Shown here: positions 13,201 to 23,898 of the stretch, piece after piece
How the letters are laid out: each line of letters starts with the position of its first letter
Numbering within the stretch: the stretch's first letter is position 1
NCBI RefSeq assembly: GCF_036370855.1
Contig: NC_088099.1
Location: 88,351,820-88,415,819, forward strand
Reading direction: 5' to 3'
From: Dromaius novaehollandiae
Lineage: Eukaryota; Chordata; Aves; Casuariiformes; Dromaiidae
DNA: 64,000 nt
Made by a program: the position numbers and the translations under genes
Notes under the pieces: model-generated
What the model was told of the DNA's origin: nothing
Databases searched by the model: none
What the model saw: only the letters and a program-made list of their open reading frames with translations

Positions 13201-16200
13201 AGTAGCAAGAATATTCCCAGGTCCAATGGCACCCATCTTCCCCTCTGCCCCCCCTTCAGCTTAGTTGGGTTTTCAGCATATGTGCATATGCATGTGGCTT
13301 TTCTTTTTGAGAATGTGAGTGCATTCAGACTTATCAAGATGAAAAGTAACATTTTTGATCAAAGTCTGTTATGCAAGGGGAAAATATAAAAGGAATGTAA
13401 ATGATTGCCTTTAATCAATCATTTAATACTGTGCTGTCACACAACTTTTTATTTTTTTTTTCAAAAACAAAGGTGGGAATTGTCTAAAACTTTACTTTTT
13501 GTGATTGTTAATGAGTAGTTCTGTTCCCATTTTTGTTCAAAAGTTTTGCAAATAAAAAGGTGTAAATCTAGTTATCATATCCTTATGAGCTGTTATCTGT
13601 TTCCATCTTTTGTTTCAGACACTTCAATATTTACTCCAATATTGCTTTGAGTGGTTGGACCATTCAGTTATTTTAAGGAAGCCTGCAGCTTCAATGCTTT
13701 GATATTGCAATCATAGTTCTCAATGAGATTCCTTCAACATGCCCACAAAAGTTTCAAACAGCCTTTTGAACTGCTGTAAAGCCAGCAGATGTTTGCAAAG
13801 GAGTGTTCTTGCCAAAGCAGTTGCACTTTGTCAAGTGGAAAGCTATGTTCAGAGGCATTAGGCTAGAAAATAATGGCTTTGCACTGATCAGAAAGAAAGC
13901 GTAGTTCAAGACTACTTGTCTTGAACAAATACTCTGAATGAAAAAATAAAATAGAAAAATCATAAAAAATCTTCTGTCCTGAGACAACAAGGTACTATAG
14001 TACCTTCTGTGTGCTTTGCTATGCTCCTCTAAAACTCAGCAGTTCAATCTGTGGTCTCCGCTGTATTCCTCTTTTCATGTATGTCACTCCTGCCTCCTTA
14101 CTGTTTGTTTAATTGCTGAGGCAACTTCAGTACAATACTGTCTGGGACCACATCACGTTTTCATAGAAATAGTGGACTTATTTTTGACCAGCATAGACTT
14201 GTAAACGTTAATGTTGTTATGAGTCTTGATATCAGGCAGCATTGATTGAATATCTCTAGAAGGAGGGAATAGTCAGTAGTTTCCAGGTTAGTAAAATTCA
14301 GTGACAAGGGCAAAGGCAAAACTGGTCCAGTCTGGGAACCTTGTAGCTGCAATTGGTCAGGCTTTGTGTGTGTTTAAGGTATCTTGTGGAAAGGCATTTC
14401 AGTCTAATTCTGTCAAGTAATCGTAGTTAAAACACATTCATAGTTCAGTGAAGATACAGGAATGTGTTTCAGGATCCTTATGTGAAATAATATCCTACTA
14501 AAGACTATAAAGTATATGATCAGAAGAAGAGTGGCAAAAATGTTGCTTCATATGCATGCAAATATTCTTACAGATCAGGGAATGCCGTGATTTTACTTCT
14601 CCAAGACAGCAGCTGTTGCTTGCAAGTGCAGGTTTTACCATGGTTTATCTTTGGATGTTAAATGTGTAGGTATATATACAACTTGACAGTTACAGAACTA
14701 CTTCAGAGAAAAGATATGTTGGGATTTGACCTGTAACTTGTATTCTACTTATTTATGTGGGCAGCTAAAACCTGTGATAGAAAACAATGTGGACATCTGT
14801 AAAGTAATTTTTCACTGGACCTCTTTACTAAAGTTCAATTCATAAAGCATAAAAAACAGTTTGGGGTTTTAGTTTTACTTTTTAGTTTTGTTTGGAGGAA
14901 TATAAAACAGGAAATGACACTTTTTCAGACAATACTCTTGAAATAGTTTAGTAACTAAATTTGTTTACTTAATTTAAAGATTTTAACTATTGTTTTTAAA
15001 GGCTGGAGCATTAAAATCTCTGTCCTTTTATCACATTTGTTTGATAAATCTGTTCTGATTTTAGCATATTTTAGGGTAGCAAATGATAATTCATAATTAC
15101 AGTTCCAGTTAGAAAAACACAGTGGTGTGCTATGTATATCCATTTTTGATTTTTCAATATTATAGACAGCCATATCTGTTAGATATGAAAAATTCCTGTT
15201 TTCAGAAGGGAAAATAACCATGCTTAAATGTTGCTAGTGATCAAGTGAGAGGGCCATCAACCCTCTCCTTTGGTTAGTTGCAAATTCTAGACTTGAGTGA
15301 AAAATAAATTGGCTCCCAGAAGTTTTTACTTAATTGGGAAATCAGCCCAAAATGTTTTGATGATCTGCTGTTGGACAGCCATACAGCTCTCTTGAAAATA
15401 CTCATATGTCATCAAATCAGAGAGCCTTCCAGAGAACTTCTCAAGGTGTGTTTTTTTAAGACATGGGGACTTGGTCTCCAAGCAGCTTTTCTATACGTAG
15501 AGTTTTATTTCTTTTTTTGTGTGAAGAAATGAAAGATGAGGACTTGCTTTTTTTCTTTAAGCTTTAATCTGAGGGGCTTTGGGGCTTTCTCTTCATGGGT
15601 CTCACAAGGTATTTTGCTGTAGGTAGTTTCCCGGAATGGAAATATAGTTTTGTGGGGGGCTTTTTTGCTGCTTTTGAAATATTTGAGGCATAGGCCCCTA
15701 AACCCATTTATCCACCTGTTTCTTTTTGTTTTTCTTGAGTTTAGGAGCTTCTTTGATGTGATTATCAATGGACTTCAGCAGGATTACATTGAAGAGGAGA
15801 TTTCATTACCAAGACACAGTTTTTGTCAGAAAATTAGGTAAATTGCAGCATTCGCCATTTCATACTTATTGTACTTACTCTCCCACAGATATAAGCCCAG
15901 TATTACATCATTTTGTTAATGAAGATTTCATTTACAAGACTGCAGTGTGAATTTTGGGGTAACCATTAAATCCAGAAGACCTGAAGAAGTTAAGAGACTA
16001 AGTCATTGATAACACATTGGTTATGACTTTGAAACTGGAAAATGACTGTTCAGTTTTAAGCATAATGGATGCAAACTATGCTAATGAATGATTGGAGTGG
16101 GAATAAAAATGCCTGTATGCACTAGTTTAATTATAATGTAATAACATCTTACTATACTATGCGTTGGACATATATTTTAAGACGTGGCATTTAAATTAAG

Positions 16201-16779
16201 GGCTTTTTTTAACTCAAGCAAGGTATTGTTTATGATATAACTTCTATCCTAAAAATATTCCTGAGATCATGCTTACCTTCATCAAATGTTTTTTTTTCTT
16301 TTCTTAGAGCTTCATGAATCATGATCAGAAATGTTCACTAGATATATTGAAGGTGAATTTTAAAAGAAAAATAGAAATTTAGGTAAGCCCAAATTCTTCT
16401 ATTTAATGTTGTCAGTTAATTACAATGGGGAGAGGAATGCAACATAAAAGCTAAGTTTTTAAATTTATTTTTCTTTCTGCGAAAGCATTCTAACCTATAG
16501 CATGATTCTGTTCTAAGGACAGTCTTGTTACTCCGTCAATACCATAGCTGCTACAAGTTGCAATATGTCTTAAAGTATTGTCTGTCTTTACTAAAGCAAG
16601 AGGTACTGTGAAGGCTTCACAAAAGGCTAAGTGACTTTCGGAAAGGCTTGTAAAATCTTACTTCTCTGTTACATGTTTCTTTAGAATTTGTTTGTGGATT
16701 TTGCAACTAAACTCTATGTTGGGGTCGCCAGTTCTTGTTATGGCTATCTCAGGAAATGGTAAAAATTCTGTCGATTATA
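7241..16779. other. Non-coding AT-rich sequence
   Basis: No gene or recognisable transposon is seen. Small items are a TTTA microsatellite (9,746-9,766), an 11-bp tandem GTGTTAAAAGT pair near 9,215-9,240, and a CAGTGCTCACTT-type duplication near 8,795-8,820. Open frames are short, and several lie opposite one another on both strands, as expected of chance. Confidence 0.6.
9746..9766. repeat. (TTTA)n microsatellite
   Basis: Five uninterrupted TTTA units can be read directly. Confidence 0.95.
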
Positions 16780-17060
16780 GACTTACTGTATATGGTGATA
16801 GTGTTTGATTGGTTCTGGAGGTACTTTGTGATTAATTAAGCCAGGTAGCAGATGACAATTAATTTGAAGGGCCTAAAAGCGGAGTTATCGGATGAAATAA
16901 CAGTGTGTCTTCCTGCTTATTCTGCTGGTATAAATCAATTATTTCAGTGTGAGTGAGGAAAGAATTACCTTCATTGTGTGAGCAGCTAAATTAATGATGG
17001 ATAATAGAAAGGCCCTTCCCATTGCTCATTCACAGCTTGTCTAGGAGAGACATGTTCAAT
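16780..17060. other. Candidate conserved non-coding element (weak)
   Basis: The segment is free of simple repeats and dense in homeodomain-like cores: ATTAATTAAG, CAATTAATTTG, AAATTAATGATGG and CAATTATTAAAC. It also has TGATTG and GCAGATGACA, which resemble PBX/TALE-type sites. Such clustering is common in vertebrate developmental enhancers but also arises by chance in AT-rich DNA. No conservation data were available, so this is inference only. Confidence 0.2.
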
Positions 17061-17984
17061 TATTAAACAGGCATACAGCTACACAAAAAGTAAATTGTAC
17101 ATATGCAAAAGAGTAAAAAGTGGAAACCTTACTCAATACATTCCCTTTTACACAGTGCTACTGAATCAGAAATTTATATATTTGACAACTATTTTTCTCA
17201 TGATGGTTATTCTTTAAAAAATGAGTGTAGGAGCATGGAAACAATCCCCAAACTGTCATTAATATCCGTTAAAATCAAGGCTTTTGTTCCCCTTAACATT
17301 TCCTTTTCTAGTCTCCTGACTGAATTTAATATCCAATGAACACTAGTCCTTTCTTCTGTCTTTGGAAAAGATAGAGATGATAATTGACTTGTTTGGATAT
17401 ACAGTGTTGTTGTTTGAATCGAACTACTTCAGTGTGGTTTGAGACTTGGTGGATGTTATAGCAAAAGAGTATTTTGGTCTCTTGACAAGTGCAGGTTACT
17501 GAAATCCTTGTGTCCCAGCAGCTCAGATTCCATGAACCGATTTTGTCATTACCCCAGTGACATCTGTAATTATTTTTAGTTGGAGCTACTTGCTCAGGAG
17601 CTGTGATGACCTATGAAACTGATACTGTGCATAGGGAAAAAGACATTCAGGAAACACAATGTTTGTAACTTCATCTATTAAACAGATGCATTGAATTTTT
17701 AACTCCTCCAAGATTTGATTTGTAGATACTGGCCCTAAGCTTCAAGTTACCTTCTTTTTCAGCTGTCGCTACAGCTATTTTAACTAAGGTAATAACTAGA
17801 GCTGTATAAAAATAGAGCTATATATTTTTTTCCCACTCTGCTTCCTGTTTTCTGCCATATGTTCACATGCAAACTTGACTGAGAAGAAGAAACACGCTTC
17901 TACTTCAGGTATCCCATTGAGCTGCCTAGATGCTAATGTACAAAAGTGTTAGTTATCTTCAGGACAGGCTGGAAGCTCCCCAGG

Positions 17985-18170
17985 AAGGGCCAGTGTGGGC
18001 AGGGGCTGCCGGAGGGCCCGTCCCCCTGCCCCGAGAGAGCGGGGCAACCCCAGCCCGGGGCAGCGTTAGGCACCGCCGCGGGGACAGGGTCAGGAGGGTC
18101 TGGGTGCTGCCCAGGTGCCTCTGCCCACCGTCCCCGGGGAAAGGCCCTGCCACAGGAGTGGGACGATGGC
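17985..18170. other. GC-rich, CpG-containing islet
   Basis: In otherwise AT-rich surroundings, about 185 bp is strongly GC-rich and carries roughly ten CpGs, for example in GCACCGCCGCGGGGACAG. Long open frames on both strands (17,946-18,401 + and 17,959-18,153 -) follow from the absence of AT-rich stop codons and are not evidence of coding. Short complementary arms such as GCCCC/GGGGC occur. The edges are fairly sharp. It could be a fragment of an unrecognised transposable element, a retrocopy piece, a minisatellite relic or a small CpG island. I do not recognise it. Confidence 0.6.
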
Positions 18171-19049
18171 TGTTCCCTGCTGGATGAACTACTCCAGAAC
18201 CTACTTCTGAAAGAAATCCATGACTGTATTTCAGCCGCTCATAAAATCTCCATGATAAAAATCAGTATTCTTAGGAAACTGTTTCCCAAAACCTGCCATT
18301 CATTTCTTGGCTCATCTTACTCTACTGAAAACTGCAGATGGTATTATTTTTATGCACATCTAGTCCATTATTGCTCTTGCTCTATTCTTTGCCTAAAGTA
18401 GTATTTTGTCTCCATCATGTATGTTTGAACGAGAGCAAAGTATGCTGCAGTTCTTGGTTATGTATTGTTACAAGTTATGGTCAATGTCACTTGGCAATGG
18501 CATACTTGGCAATTTCAGTCTTCATAAACTTCTTGACTGATTTATTAATAGGCACTATTTTTTTGAAAGCATCTAGAAATGTTTGTGCATTGAATTCATA
18601 TCTGAATTCATATATTAGACAAATCAAATGAGTACTTATGTGATTGAAGTTTAAGCCCAGAGATTTAAGTGTTTATTAAGAAAACTTGGCCAGTTTGCAT
18701 CTGTCCATTCGCCAGACTGAATATTTTAAGACCACGTCATTAGATTCTAGTTCTTTTGAAATAAATACAAAAACATTGAATTTGTTACCAATGAGAGAAA
18801 ATTGATGCTGCAAACAACATGCTGTGAGAGAGAGTCCTAGAGTTGCATCTGTCAATATTAAGGAGAATTAGTATGTGCCTCTACTTTGCTGATAATTATG
18901 TACGTTTCAAAATTACAAAAACAGGGAATGGAAATTTGATACCTGAAAGTTTACACTCTTGCTTAGGTTTATATTAGTTCTCTTTCCTGGCATTTTTAAA
19001 TGTGCTGGTTAACTCCAGAAAAAAGATAAAGTACTGCGTAGATGCTGAT

Positions 19050-19212
19050 GTGTACACGTGTGTTTGTTTATATGTGTGGAAGTAATGTGATATGTGCACA
19101 TTTATGTAGATATATACTTGGATGTATGTAGTAGATACATGCATATGTATCATTCACATTGTTACAATGTATATATGTATGTATATACATATATGTGTAT
19201 GGGAATGTATAT
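19050..19212. repeat. Degenerate (TATG/TGTA)n simple repeat
   Basis: About 160 bp is dominated by alternating TATGTG, TATATG and GTATGTA units, including TATATGTATGTATATACATA. The 73-codon frame through it (19,094-19,315) consists of repetitive Tyr/Met/His residues and reflects the repeat. Confidence 0.85.
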
Positions 19213-21669
19213 AACACTGGTTATTTATACTGTAATATTGCAGGGAGACCTCATTTCAGACCAAGTTTTGCTGCAAAGTACTACATCAAAATATCAGAGG
19301 TTGTTCTTGCTTTGAAAGGCTGACAATTTAAAGACAAATGGAGCAGCATAGAATGAGAAGGATTTGGTTGACCGAAGGTACACACCATGATTTTTTGCTT
19401 CTTTCATTTGCCAGAATGTTTTAGTTCTCGTTTGTTTTGAAGAAAATGAAAATAATTTATTTGTAAGACTGTAATACTGCACCACAGCTGCATGTTTATA
19501 TTTTGGGGATAACTAGAAGAAACTGTGAGCAGTGTATTTCCTTTTATTTTCCAACCACCTGTATTCCAGCACTATAACGTGTACTTTGGAATCTTGTGTC
19601 CTCAGAGTACACTAGATAAAGGCCAGTAATCATTGTCAAGAGCTAAATATTTATAAAAAACATAAAGCTTTTTGCAATCCTAACAAATCTAGAATAAATT
19701 TCCTGTAATGCAAAAGTGCTCCCTCCAGATGCTTTCAGATTACAATAAACAAAATGCATTAGCTTAAAAAATGATGGCTTCATTTCCTCTCTTGCTTTTT
19801 TAAATGATTAGGCTGTTCCTATAAAGCCTGTAGAGTGTTGTCTTATATAACATACCATTTTTTTTGTGGAAAACTTAGTTCATGTATGACCTAGATATAT
19901 AATTATCTTAAAAGCTTTTTTGTTTTCTTTTTAAAATGGTACTGGTTCTTTGAGAAAAAGCAGGGTATTTTGCTTTTTGAGGTTTCATTTACCTCTGCTG
20001 CTTTAACAGATCATGATCAAGAGATAATAATCCTCCATTTGGCATCCTAATAGTTTCCATTACCACTGGCTGACAGGGCTTTACAGTACTGCAAAATACC
20101 ATTAAAATGAGGATCAAATTGTTTTCTCCTTCTGAAAAAAAAGTACAAGAGAGGGCAAATCTTTTGGAAAGTTTTGTGGCATTGCATTCTTGAGAAGGAT
20201 AAGCTTCTAATGTTTTCCCTAGGGAGAAGCTTGTAAAAATGAGATCAGCATGCAAACCTTTGGAAATGTAGACAGTGTAAGTAGAGATTTATTTTTCCCT
20301 TCCTGTCCCGTGTCGTTGTCTTTCACATAGAAAGAAAATGAAAAAAATGCTTTAACATTGGTTGTGTTCAGGTGCCCACTTTCTACCTGTTGAGTTGAGG
20401 CTATTATCCCATGCTGAATTAAGCACACAGGTTTGAATGGAAATGAAACACAAGTCAGTGATTAATTCTTGGACATATTTCATCTAACAGCCCTCTCAGT
20501 AATCCTGTGCAAAGTCTTTTGCCTGTCTCCATTCTTTCAATTCTGTTCTTGCTGATAAAACCCCTCTGGAATTGTGAAGGTTTCCCTATTCAAGTGGAGA
20601 AATGTACTATTTCTCTGTCTCAATAGATTTCTAACTAATTTATCCATCTCTAGTTGAGCAAAGTTTTCCTCCCTGATGTTAGGCAGGCCTCTTAGACTGA
20701 GGTTATAAGGAGTTTCACAGATTTTTGTTTGTGGTTAATTTCAGTCTTAGGTTCATCAAGATACAGTTTCCAACTGCAAAGTAATTTTAGAGTTAAAGTG
20801 AATTAGTTCTGTGCCAACAATTTTTATTACTATAATTTCTTTTTATGCTTTTTGTTCTCTTTAATAGTCACCTGCTAGGTGTAGGCATTGAAGCCAATAC
20901 TACAAAATAAAACAGTATAAGCAAATGTTTAAAGGAAACTTACCTAATTTTTGGCTGAAGATTTTCACTAACGTATATGATGTAATAATACTGAGTTTTA
21001 TATACAGAGAATTTTTTTCCCCCTTTATTAGTGAGTAAATTATGGAACTGGATTCTATTGACTATAAAGATAGTTGAATTTGGTCCTCCAATAACTTGAA
21101 TAAGAGCTCAATCTGAGAGAAAATTTGTTTTTAATTCTGCCACACTTCCCTCAACAAATTGTAGTAACTAATTTGCATTGAGAGCGACTGTACTTGCAAC
21201 TTGGTTATCAGTAAAAGATTCTTACCCATCCTCTGGACTTTCACCTTCCCTTTGTGGGTTTTAAGAAAAAAAGAAATTAGCACCTTTTCTGTTTTGGAGG
21301 TCATGATGAACCCCACAAACCTACAATGTGGAAGGAGCAAAATGTTGTCCTTCTCAACTTCAGCCAGAAAGATTAACAAACTACAGCTTTTCTAGAAACT
21401 AGACTGCTGCAAAGAGAAACCTGGCTAAGCATATGCCAAACTGAGAGTGGGGAAGAGAAATAGATGGCCTATCAACATATTAGAAATGAATTTGTACTCA
21501 TGAAATGCAACGAAGTCTGACTGGTTCAGATAGATGCCAGGAAAACAGTTTTCGTCATCTAGCCAAGGGAAGTGCAGTCAGTCTTTCAGCTCAAGCTGCT
21601 TCTTTTGAAAGTCAGGAAGATTAATGGATTAAATATTCTCTCTTTTGCCAGTGACAGAAGTTTGTAAAT

Positions 21670-21700
21670 CCTCCCTCCCTCCCTTCCTCCCTCCCTTCCT
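21670..21700. repeat. (CCCT/CCTT)n polypyrimidine microsatellite
   Basis: A run of CTCC, CCCT and TTCC units with no purine over about 30 bp. Confidence 0.9.
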
Positions 21701-22423
21701 GTCCATTAGAACATCCTGGATTATATTGTTCTGGGACCTATTACTGTCCATTATTGTTGACCACGTTGCTTAAATACACATAGCCACAGATTCACTGATC
21801 TTGTACATAAAGCTTGAAATAACCACATTTTGTTCTGTAATTTATGCACTTTTGCTTATTGTATTATTAGTAGAAAAGAAAAACATGCCAGGACTTTAAG
21901 AGGTTGCTTGAAGTGAAGCAAAGACAAACTCTTTTGCCAAGAGTATTTTAGCCTGAAAATACACTGGCATGTATGTTTGCAGATCAGAACAGTGTGGCAA
22001 AAACTAGTCAAATGTTGAATGCAAACAGTCATTTTCTATTGCAAGTTGAATATGCTGTGCAAGGCTTTAATTGTCTGCTGTATCACTTCTATCACTTCTT
22101 TAAACCATAGATAATATGTCTTCTTACAGGGGGTTCTTAACTGTAGTCACCAGTCTTTTGTGCCATTCTCGTAGAGGTCAGAAAAGGTCCTAAACATACC
22201 CCTCCTCTTGTGTCTGTTCCTTTGCAGAAGGTCATATTGGAGCAGACACTCCAGAGCACAGTTCCTTTTAATTTTATACTGGCATATGTTAGCACATATA
22301 TGCCGCTACAAACCTGAGAGGTCTTGTTTCCAATACTTTTTGAAAATGCATAGTTAATAACTTTGCATGAGAACTTCATATGGTATCATTTATTGAAAGT
22401 CTAATGTCAGTGAATGGGACCAA

Positions 22424-22428
22424 GGTAG
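22424..22428 (+). repeat. Target-site duplication, left copy (GGTAG)
   Basis: GGTAG directly precedes the LTR 5' end and is repeated exactly at 23,644-23,648 after its 3' end. Five-base duplications are typical of retroviral-type integration. Confidence 0.88.
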
Positions 22429-22852
22429 TGTGGCGGACAGATGAGTGAACTTTTGCCTTAAACATTTCTTGGTACATAAGGTGCAAGCAAACCATAACCC
22501 CGAACAAGCCATCTGTTCCCGGCAGAAACAGGACTGAGCTGCTGCGACCCCTGAAATGGTCTCCCTGCGACTATGCGGGACACACCGAGCCTGCGCTGAA
22601 CCGGACCACGATCGGACAGAGACTTTGGGACCTGGACTGCAAATCACTGCCGCTTAGCACAACTTCTATAAAACTTGCTTAGCGTGAGTAGCTAAATTTG
22701 CTGAAGCCTTAGGCCGCACTCCCTAGTTCAGTGAGAAAGGGCCCCAGAGCTGTTGCAGACTGGAAAGATAAGGGAGTTACAAGCAGTCTGCATTCCTATG
22801 CGTCACACTCCAGGAGGGAGGATGTCAAGGCTTTGAAATAAGGCCTGCTTGG

Positions 22853-23027
22853 GCGCCAGGACCCTGGGAAACAAAGCCTCCCCTCACTGCTGAAACAGTG
22901 TTAATTAGGGGGGGTCTGGATTATATCCTCTTCATCAGGACCTTGGAAGATAACACCTACTGTCCCTGCTGGGGCAGTGCTAATTGCTGGAACAACACCT
23001 GTTTGTCAGGGCCTTGAGAAAGAAGGG
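22853..23027 (+). repeat. Three diverged tandem copies inside the LTR
   Basis: Three related units start near 22,853, 22,933 and 23,005. Each opens with a CAGGACCnTGG or CAGGGCCTTGAG core; the first two end with an ACAGTGTTAATT or GCAGTGCTAATT block, and the third is partial. Repeats in U3 regions of LTRs often carry enhancer sites; that role is inferred here. Confidence 0.65.
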
Positions 23028-23234
23028 CAGAACCCAAGGAATCAAAACACATTTGTCAGCAGAAACCGCAACAGTAAAGGTAAGGGAGAAAAGCAGCCTG
23101 CCTGGGAACAACGATGAGACCCAATAGGGAGCAGGAGACCCCAGACCCCAAAATTACTATTGGTCTGAACTACCGCGTGAGGGGTGGGAAACTTAATTTG
23201 AAAAAGCTATAATTGCCCAGGGGTTTCTTTGTTC

Positions 23235-23390
23235 AGGGTCCCTCTTCGGAGGCACCCAACTTGAGCTGTAACTACTGCATGCGTGTCGTTATTTAATTTG
23301 CCTTGATTTGGCTCTGAACTTTTCAGCGGGAACTTAGGGTCGGACCCTGCTCGAGTTGTAATTACTGCACGCACTTCACTAAAATTTACA
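23235..23390 (+). repeat. Second internal duplication in the LTR
   Basis: A block from AGGGTCCC through TTGAGCTGTAACTACTGCAT (23,235-23,300) recurs in diverged form from AGGGTCGG through TCGAGTTGTAATTACTGCAC (23,336-23,390). Spacing is about 100 bp. Confidence 0.7.
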
Positions 23391-23529
23391 CCCAGGGTGA
23401 AGAGGACCAACGGGACGCCGCTGGATCCACGGGTGGTGATATCTCTTTCTCTTTCCCCCTTTTCTCTCTCTCTCTTTCTCTCTCTCCTCCCCTTCGCCTT
23501 TCCCCACCTTTTCTCCCCACTCTGTGGAA

Positions 23530-23535
23530 AATAAA
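23530..23535 (+). promoter_or_regulatory. Polyadenylation signal AATAAA in the LTR
   Basis: An exact AATAAA hexamer lies about 110 bp before the LTR 3' boundary. Position and strand fit a retroviral R region and set the element's orientation as plus. Confidence 0.75.
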
Positions 23536-23602
23536 TTTAAAAGGTTGTACGATATTTGACCGGTTTTAGCGTCTTAATCTCGTCCTTGGGATCGTAACGA
23601 AA

Positions 23603-23627
23603 CCCCCCCCCCCCCCCCCCCCCCCCC
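23603..23627 (+). repeat. Poly-C run of 25 inside the LTR
   Basis: Twenty-five consecutive C residues lie just before the LTR end. Such runs change length easily and can be misassembled, so the exact count may not be reliable. Confidence 0.85.
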
Positions 23628-23643
23628 GTATTGGATCGGGACA

Positions 23644-23648
23644 GGTAG
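23644..23648 (+). repeat. Target-site duplication, right copy (GGTAG)
   Basis: Exact repeat of the five bases at 22,424-22,428, directly after the terminal ACA of the LTR. Confidence 0.88.
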
Positions 23649-23840
23649 GGAGGAGAACACTGATTTTAAAGTATGAGCTGCTAAGCTGGTTTTACTGTTT
23701 CCCAAGGAAAGTGTATCAGAAAGTGCATTTGGACAATAATAGTTACTACCCTTGAATAACACTTTCCTGTACCCTGCACCCACTGTAGAGGAAGAGAATG
23801 TAACACTACACTGTAATCATTTTTTGAAGTTATATAGACA

Positions 23841-23898
23841 AATATATATATACACACACACAGACACACCCCCATATATGTATGTTTATGTATATAAG
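23841..23898. repeat. Compound (TA)n(CA)n...(TATG)n microsatellite
   Basis: ATATATATATACACACACAC is followed by a CCCCC break and TATGTATGTTTATGTATATA. Confidence 0.9.

Larger units (their letters stand above)
18171..22428. other. Non-coding sequence with simple-repeat patches
   Basis: No gene is supported. It contains the TATG/TGTA-rich patch at 19,050-19,212 and a CCCT/CCTT tract at 21,670-21,700. Elsewhere the sequence is unique-looking and AT-rich. Confidence 0.6.
22429..23643 (+). mobile_element. Solo LTR of an endogenous retrovirus, 1,215 bp
   Basis: The element starts TGTGGCGGACAG and ends ATCGGGACA, so it has TGT...ACA ends. It is bounded by an exact 5-bp direct repeat, GGTAG. Composition changes sharply at both edges, being richer in GC and CpG than the flanks. 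A polyadenylation signal AATAAA lies at 23,530-23,535, about 110 bp before the 3' end, as expected for R-U5 in plus orientation. A TATAAAA at 22,667-22,673 may be a promoter element, though it lies unusually far upstream. A CT-rich stretch (about 23,430-23,520) and a 25-base poly-C run (23,603-23,627) are near the 3' end. No gag, pol or env remnant and no second LTR are seen, so recombination between two LTRs probably removed the interior. The exact target duplication suggests a fairly recent insertion. The family was not identified. Confidence 0.85.

Noticed and set aside
17946-18401. 151-codon plus frame across the GC-rich islet
   Set aside because: It is open mainly because the GC-rich part lacks stop codons. 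The Gly/Pro/Ala-rich segment and the following Leu/Ser-rich segment do not form a coherent protein, and the opposite strand is also open.
19094-19315. 73-codon Tyr/Met/His-rich frame
   Set aside because: It is produced by the TATG/TGTA simple repeat.
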